DNA of 18,750 bases from Roseovarius sp. UBA6217 (lineage in GTDB: Bacteria > Pseudomonadota > Alphaproteobacteria > Rhodobacterales > Rhodobacteraceae): contig DISF01000019.1 in the NCBI GenBank assembly GCA_002421985.1, forward strand, positions 16,857 through 35,606. The letters are read 5' to 3'. The notes beneath the pieces were generated by a model, which saw only the letters and a program-made list of their open reading frames with translations, was not told where the DNA came from and did not search any database. Positions within the stretch are counted from its first letter, which is position 1; each line of letters begins with the position of its first letter. Position numbers and translations under genes: made by a program. Shown in pieces: positions 14,888 to 18,750 of the stretch.

Positions 14888-15951
14888 GGCCCCTCTTGCC
14901 CGTCCAGCCCGCGATAGAGGCGGCCCTTCTGGTATTCGGCGATGGCAAAGCGCGCGATCACGCCAAGCGCCGCAGCCACCGGCACCGCCACCAGCATCCC
15001 CACAAAGCCGAACAGCGTGCCAAAGGCCGACAGCGCGAAGATGAGCCAGACCGGGTGCAGCCCAACCGAGGAGCCAACCAGCCTGGGCGTGAGGAAATTG
15101 CCCTCTACCATCTGCCCCGAGACGAAAATCGCGGCCACCAGCGCGATGCTGAGCCAGTCGCCCCAGAACTGAAACAGCGCCAGCCCCAGCGCCAGCGCGC
15201 CGCCCATAAGCGCGCCGACATAGGGGATGAAGGTGACCAGCCCCGCAAGCGCCCCCACAACAAGGCCGAATTGCAACCCCACCAGCATCAGCGCCACCGC
15301 GTACCAGGTGCCGAGGATCAGCGACACCGTGCCCATGCCACGCACGAAGCTTGCCAGCGTCGTGTCGATCTCGCGCGCCAGCCGCCGGACGGTTGGCGCA
15401 TGATCGCGCGGCAGCAGGTGGTCGATTTTCGCGATCATGTGATCCCAGTCGTAAAGCAGGTAGACCGCCACCACCGGGGCCACCACCAGCAGCACCACGA
15501 TATTGACCAGCGAGGCGGCAGAGCTGAGCGCCGTCTGCAACACCTGCCCGCCGCGCTCGCGGATCGTGTCGCCCAGCGATTGCAGCGTCTGATGCAGCGC
15601 CGATCCTGGCTCGTAGAGCGAGGGCAGATGCTGCCCGAGAAAGCCCTGCAAATCTCGCGCAAGCTGTGGCGCGATGTCGAAAAGCGCCACCGCCTGCGTG
15701 ACGATGCTGGGGAGGATCATGAGCACCGCCACCACCAAGCCGATCACCGCCAGCGCCGCGATCACCGCCACCGCCGCCGCGCGCCCCAGCCCCATCCGCT
15801 CCAGCCGGTCGGCGACCGGGTCGAGGAAATAGGCCACCGCCGCGCCCAGCACGAAAGGCAGGATCACATCGCCGAGAAACCACAGCACGGCAAAGACCGC
15901 CGCCGCGGCGATACCCCAATAGGTGACCTGTTCCCTGACCGGCAATGCCAT
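14884..15951 (-). CDS. AI-2E family / PerM-type membrane transporter
   Basis: This 355-residue inner-membrane protein belongs to the AI-2E transporter (PerM, UPF0118) family; substrates differ and cannot be read from sequence. Hydrophobic segments include the N-terminal pair around residues 10-40, one near 60-80, and a C-terminal group from about 200 to 340. A soluble amphipathic region around 90-140 lies between them, as is typical of the family. Conserved blocks VLPFVLGAAVAYFLDPVADRLERMG and VTFIPYVGALMGG are recognisable. The ATG at 15951 is preferred for its AAGGGG five bases upstream; a GTG seven codons earlier is the alternative. It overlaps hda by four bases and heads the run perM-like, hda, ppk1, ppx. 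Upstream is a gap without a clear promoter. Confidence 0.88.
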   Translation of the reverse strand: MALPVREQVTYWGIAAAAVFAVLWFLGDVILPFVLGAAVAYFLDPVADRLERMGLGRAAAVAVIAALAVIGLVVAVLMILPSIVTQAVALFDIAPQLARDLQGFLGQHLPSLYEPGSALHQTLQSLGDTIRERGGQVLQTALSSAASLVNIVVLLVVAPVVAVYLLYDWDHMIAKIDHLLPRDHAPTVRRLAREIDTTLASFVRGMGTVSLILGTWYAVALMLVGLQFGLVVGALAGLVTFIPYVGALMGGALALGLALFQFWGDWLSIALVAAIFVSGQMVEGNFLTPRLVGSSVGLHPVWLIFALSAFGTLFGFVGMLVAVPVAAALGVIARFAIAEYQKGRLYRGLDGQEGP

Positions 15952-16035
15952 CCGCCCCCCTTGCGTGTTCACCGCCTACATCGCCGTTCTACGCAGGGGT
16001 TTCAAGAGTGCCAGAGGCCCGCCCGCGCGCGCCTG

Positions 16036-16145
16036 TCACCCCATCCCCCCCTCATCTCCGGGCAGGCCGTCGAGGCCGGTGAACCATGCGCCCTCGGGGG
16101 CAAGCGCCGTGTTGCGGCAGGCGGGATCCGCCAGCGCCGCTACCA
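16036..16145 (-). CDS. Possible 36-residue protein overlapping the TSUP permease stop
   Basis: An ATG at 16143-16145 overlaps the permease stop (ATGGTAG) in another frame and opens 36 codons to TGA at 16036-16038. The peptide starts MVAALADPACRNTALAPEG and ends LPGDEGGMG. Hand counts of G+C at codon positions 1, 2 and 3 are about 78, 61 and 83 percent, compatible with coding but not decisive in such GC-rich DNA. The overlap would allow translational coupling, or a frameshifted extension of the permease. No family is recognised and no independent ribosome binding site is clear. Confidence 0.3.
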
Positions 16146-16976
16146 TCCCAGCGATTTGCGCAGCATGTTGAGCGCGACCACCGTCAGGAACACCGCAAAG
16201 ACGCGCTTGAGCGGCTTCGGGTCCATCGCGTGGGCGAGCCGCACACCCCAGGGCGCGGTGACCAGCGTCATTGCGATGACCACCGCAAAGGCCACAAGGT
16301 TGACCGCGCCAAAGGTGAGCGGCGGGCGATGCGCCGGGTCGATGGTGAGAAACAGGAACCCAGCCACCGAGGGCAGCGCGATGGTCACGCCAAAGCCCGC
16401 CGCCGTCGCCACCGCGCGGTGGATCGGCACGCCGTAAAGGCTCATCAGCGGCACGCCGAAACTGCCGCCGCCGATGCCCATGAGCACCGACAGAAAGCCC
16501 ACGATCGGCGACAGCACCGCCCGGCGCAACCCGCCGGGCATGACCGGGCCCAGCCGCCAATGCGCGCGCCCAAGGCCCAGATAGAGGCCGATGACGATGC
16601 CCACCCCCCCGAAGATCCCCTGAAGCGTGGTGGAGCGCAACGAGGCCGCGACCAGCACGCCCAGCAAAGCGCCAACCGCAATCCCCGGCGCCCAGCCGCG
16701 CAGGATCGCCCAGTCTACCGCGCCTTTGGCATGGTGGCTCAGCACCGAGCGCAGCGAGGTGACGATGATCGTGGCGAGCGACGTGGCGAGGCAGATCTGC
16801 ATGAGCTGCGGCCCGTCATACCCCAGCGTCTTGAAGGCGTAAAAGAACGACGGCACCAGCACGATGCCGCCGCCCACCCCCAAAAGCCCCGCCAGAACCC
16901 CGGCAAAGGCACCGATCACCGCCAGGAGGCCCAGCATCTGCAACAAAAGGGCGGTTTCGGGCAGGGGCATGGGCAT
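16140..16976 (-). CDS. TauE/SafE (TSUP) family permease
   Basis: This is a 278-residue inner-membrane protein of the sulfite exporter TauE/SafE family (TSUP), whose members move sulfite, sulfonates or other small organic anions. The two family repeats are clear: GAFAGVLAGLLGVGGGIVLVPSF at about 22-44 and GFLSVLMGIGGGSFGVPLMSLYG in the second half, each with a GxGGG turn. About eight hydrophobic segments are visible. The start at 16976 is supported by GGAG seven bases upstream; a second ATG two codons later is possible. No sulfur metabolism gene is adjacent, so the substrate is unknown. It may end in a translational overlap with the small ORF listed above. Confidence 0.92.
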   Translation of the reverse strand: MPMPLPETALLLQMLGLLAVIGAFAGVLAGLLGVGGGIVLVPSFFYAFKTLGYDGPQLMQICLATSLATIIVTSLRSVLSHHAKGAVDWAILRGWAPGIAVGALLGVLVAASLRSTTLQGIFGGVGIVIGLYLGLGRAHWRLGPVMPGGLRRAVLSPIVGFLSVLMGIGGGSFGVPLMSLYGVPIHRAVATAAGFGVTIALPSVAGFLFLTIDPAHRPPLTFGAVNLVAFAVVIAMTLVTAPWGVRLAHAMDPKPLKRVFAVFLTVVALNMLRKSLGW

Positions 16977-17254
16977 GGGCGCACTCCGTCAGCTTGTGGG
17001 CCTGCCATACACCCGGCGCGCGGCCGGGGAAAGATGCAGAAACGGCTTGCCCAAGGGGGAGTGTGTCAGGATGCTGTCGGGTTTTGTGTGACAGATTGAG
17101 GTACCTGTGACCAGCCCGATTGCCGCGCCTCTGTCCGCATGATGGACGCGTTGGGATACCGCAATCAGCATCACGCGGTGGCCTGTGGTCGTGCCGTGGG
17201 GCTGTTTGACGAGGGGGGTGCCGAGAATCCGGAAGCCGACGCGCCGTCGCCGCT

Positions 17255-17272
17255 GCCGTGATGTGGCACGGC
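17255..17272. repeat. Inverted repeat directly upstream of the proA -35 box
   Basis: GCCGTG (17255-17260) and CACGGC (17267-17272) are perfect six-base arms around ATGTGG. The second arm ends one base before the predicted -35 box. This position would suit an operator, but the arms are short and may be chance. Confidence 0.35.
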
Positions 17273-17273
17273 G

Positions 17274-17303
17274 TTGCAGGTGGCGGCAGGGCTGGGATAT
17301 AGA
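17274..17303 (+). promoter_or_regulatory. Promoter of proA
   Basis: TTGCAG (17274-17279) is followed after 18 bases by TATAGA (17298-17303). A start near 17310 gives a leader of about 23 bases before the proA ATG. The -10 box is a good match and the -35 box partial. Confidence 0.5.
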
Positions 17304-17332
17304 GCGGGCAGAACAGCGCAAGGCAGCACGAG

Positions 17333-18598
17333 ATGACGGATAACCACGACATTCCCGCCCTCATGGCACAGATCGGCGCGCGGGCTCGCGCGGCGGCGTC
17401 AGAGCTTGCCACCGCCGCGCCCGAGGCGAAGCGCGCCGCGCTCGAGGCGGCGGCGGAGGCCGTGGCGCGCGCCCGCGACACGATTCTTGCCGCCAATGCC
17501 AGGGATATTGCGGCGGCGCGCGACAAGGGGCTGACGCCTGCCATGCTGGACCGGCTCGCGCTCGATGCGGGGCGGATCGACGGTATCATCGCGGGGCTGC
17601 GCGCCGTGGCCGCGCAGGATGATCCGGTGGGCCAGGTCATCGCCGAATGGGACCGGCCCTCGGGCCTGCATATCCGCCGCGTGCGCACGCCGCTGGGCGT
17701 CATCGGCGTGATCTATGAAAGCCGCCCCAACGTGACCGCCGACGCGGGGGCGTTGTGCCTGAAATCGGGCAACGCGGTGATCCTGCGCGGCGGATCGGAG
17801 AGCTTTCACTCGTCGCGCGCGATCCATGCCTGCCTTGTCGAAGGCTTGCGCGCCGCCGGTCTGCCCGAGGATGCGATCCAGCTTGTGCCGGTCACAGACC
17901 GTGCGGCGGTGCAGGTCATGCTGGGTATGAGAGAATATATCGACGTGATCGTGCCGCGCGGCGGCAAGGGGCTTGTGGGCCTTGTGCAGGCCGAGGCGCG
18001 GGTGCCGGTCTTTGCACATCTCGAAGGGATCGTGCATATCTATCTCGACAAGGCGGCCGACCCGGAAAAGGCGCTCAAGGTGGTGCTCAATGCCAAGACC
18101 CGGCGCACGGGGATTTGCGGCGCCGCCGAATGCCTTCTCATCCACCGCGAGATCGCCGACACCATCGGGCAGGGTGTCATCCGCGCGCTGATCGACGCGG
18201 GCGTGGAGGTGCGCGGCGATGCGATGCTGCAATCCATCCCCGGCGTGACGCCCGCCAGCGAAGAGGATTGGGGGCGCGAATATCTCGACAGCATCATCGC
18301 GGCAAAGGTGGTCGACGACCTTGACGCCGCCATCGCCCATATCCGGCGCTATGGCTCGAACCACACCGATTGCATCGTGACCGAGGACGGCGCGGCGGTG
18401 GCGGGGTTCTTTGCCCGGCTCGACAGCGCGATCCTGATGCACAACGCCTCGACGCAATTCGCCGACGGGGGCGAGTTCGGGATGGGCGCGGAAATCGGCA
18501 TTGCCACCGGCAAGATGCACGCGCGCGGGCCCGTGGGGGCAGAGCAACTGACCAGCTTCAAATATCTGGTAACGGGCGATGGCGCGGTGCGAGGGTAG
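17333..18598 (+). CDS. proA: Gamma-glutamyl phosphate reductase
   Basis: ProA reduces gamma-glutamyl phosphate with NADPH to glutamate semialdehyde, the second step of proline synthesis. The 421-residue protein is a full-length member of the aldehyde dehydrogenase superfamily. Visible are PLGVIGVIYESRPNVTADAGALCLKSGN around 120-147, the cofactor region LRGGSE near 151-156, and the catalytic Cys262 in RTGICGAAEC (usually TGxCNAAE). The C-terminal STQFADGGEFGMGAEIGIATGKMHARGPVG block is typical of ProA. The start ATG is the first in frame after the predicted promoter; AAGG lies upstream. Glutamate 5-kinase (proB), which often stands immediately before proA in this group, is not adjacent here. 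Confidence 0.97.
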   Translation: MTDNHDIPALMAQIGARARAAASELATAAPEAKRAALEAAAEAVARARDTILAANARDIAAARDKGLTPAMLDRLALDAGRIDGIIAGLRAVAAQDDPVGQVIAEWDRPSGLHIRRVRTPLGVIGVIYESRPNVTADAGALCLKSGNAVILRGGSESFHSSRAIHACLVEGLRAAGLPEDAIQLVPVTDRAAVQVMLGMREYIDVIVPRGGKGLVGLVQAEARVPVFAHLEGIVHIYLDKAADPEKALKVVLNAKTRRTGICGAAECLLIHREIADTIGQGVIRALIDAGVEVRGDAMLQSIPGVTPASEEDWGREYLDSIIAAKVVDDLDAAIAHIRRYGSNHTDCIVTEDGAAVAGFFARLDSAILMHNASTQFADGGEFGMGAEIGIATGKMHARGPVGAEQLTSFKYLVTGDGAVRG

Positions 18599-18614
18599 GC
18601 CTCGGGGGCCGAGG
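18599..18614 (+). terminator. Hairpin directly behind proA
   Basis: CCTCGG (18600-18605) and CCGAGG (18609-18614) form a tight six-base stem with a GGG loop immediately after the proA stop. It lacks a T-tract, so termination is uncertain. The remaining 136 bases to the window end hold a short TCTGA/TCAGA inverted repeat but no gene that I can support. Confidence 0.3.
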
Positions 18615-18750
18615 TTGAGAGAACCGCGCATCGACGGGCCGCGGTGCGGCGATCCAACATCAGTTTCGTAGCACTTTATCGCGCCAAATCTGAAAAACCT
18701 CAGAGTATCGCGCAAGCGGCAGCCTAATCGCCGTGCCGGGGGCAACTGTG

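Larger units (their letters stand above)
16977..17332. other. Gap of 356 bases between the divergent TSUP permease and proA genes
   Basis: This gap separates two genes transcribed away from each other. It holds the proA promoter and hairpin (17255-17303). A plus-strand ORF of 40 codons at 17139-17261 (MMDALGYRNQH start) has weakly coding-like base periodicity but no ribosome binding site. The expected proB is absent. I see no clear promoter for the permease and no RNA gene. Confidence 0.5.

Noticed and set aside
14210..15919. hda read as a 569-residue fusion
   Set aside because: The upstream 344 residues are an out-of-frame reading of the PerM-like gene; the ATGA overlap marks the true hda start.
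14836..17099. Plus-strand ORFs of 533 and 337 codons opposite the PerM-like and TSUP genes
   Set aside because: Gln/His/Arg-rich composition comes from reading membrane protein genes backwards.
17139..17261. 40-codon plus-strand ORF upstream of proA
   Set aside because: No ribosome binding site, no family, only weak codon periodicity; noted within the gap entry instead.
17399..18745. Minus-strand ORF of 448 codons opposite proA
   Set aside because: Shadow of a complete proA; composition not protein-like.

Overview
The window looks like an ordinary chromosomal stretch from a GC-rich alphaproteobacterium, most likely a member of the Rhodobacteraceae. The case rests on strong G/C bias at third codon positions, an HvrA/Spb-type H-NS protein, a DUF2842 gene behind purA, an IscR-like regulator with a single cysteine, and an HdaA-type DnaA regulator. 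I see no rRNA, tRNA, CRISPR array, insertion sequence, integrase, phage gene or toxin-antitoxin pair. Fourteen genes are well supported; twelve are on the minus strand, and iscR-like and proA are on the plus strand. Two further very short ORFs are possible.

Layout from left to right. A strong intrinsic terminator (20-52, plus strand) closes a gene lying left of the window. A minus-strand H-NS-family gene follows, with a near-consensus promoter set in repeats. Next is the glucose-6-phosphate operon zwf-pgl-pgi (minus), tightly packed and feeding the Entner-Doudoroff or pentose-phosphate routes. Then come pyrG (CTP synthase) and secG (translocon), each apparently with its own promoter. They are followed by purA with a translationally coupled DUF2842 membrane protein, then an alpha/beta hydrolase with an 86-residue unidentified protein. 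Divergent from the hydrolase is the Rrf2/IscR-type regulator. Convergent with that regulator is a four-gene minus-strand run: AI-2E/PerM-type membrane protein, hda (regulatory inactivation of DnaA), ppk1 and ppx (polyphosphate synthesis and breakdown). A TauE/SafE-type permease and then plus-strand proA (proline synthesis), without proB next to it, complete the window.

The genes are mostly core metabolism (NADPH supply, CTP, AMP, proline, polyphosphate), protein export and replication control. I found no convincing new multi-gene system. The points most worth checking are the shared run of hda with the polyphosphate genes, the cysteine-poor IscR-like protein apparently separated from suf genes, a coding-like orphan tail behind the H-NS gene, a tiny ORF overlapping the permease stop codon, the repeat-rich H-NS promoter, and a recurring CAAGTATTTG element.
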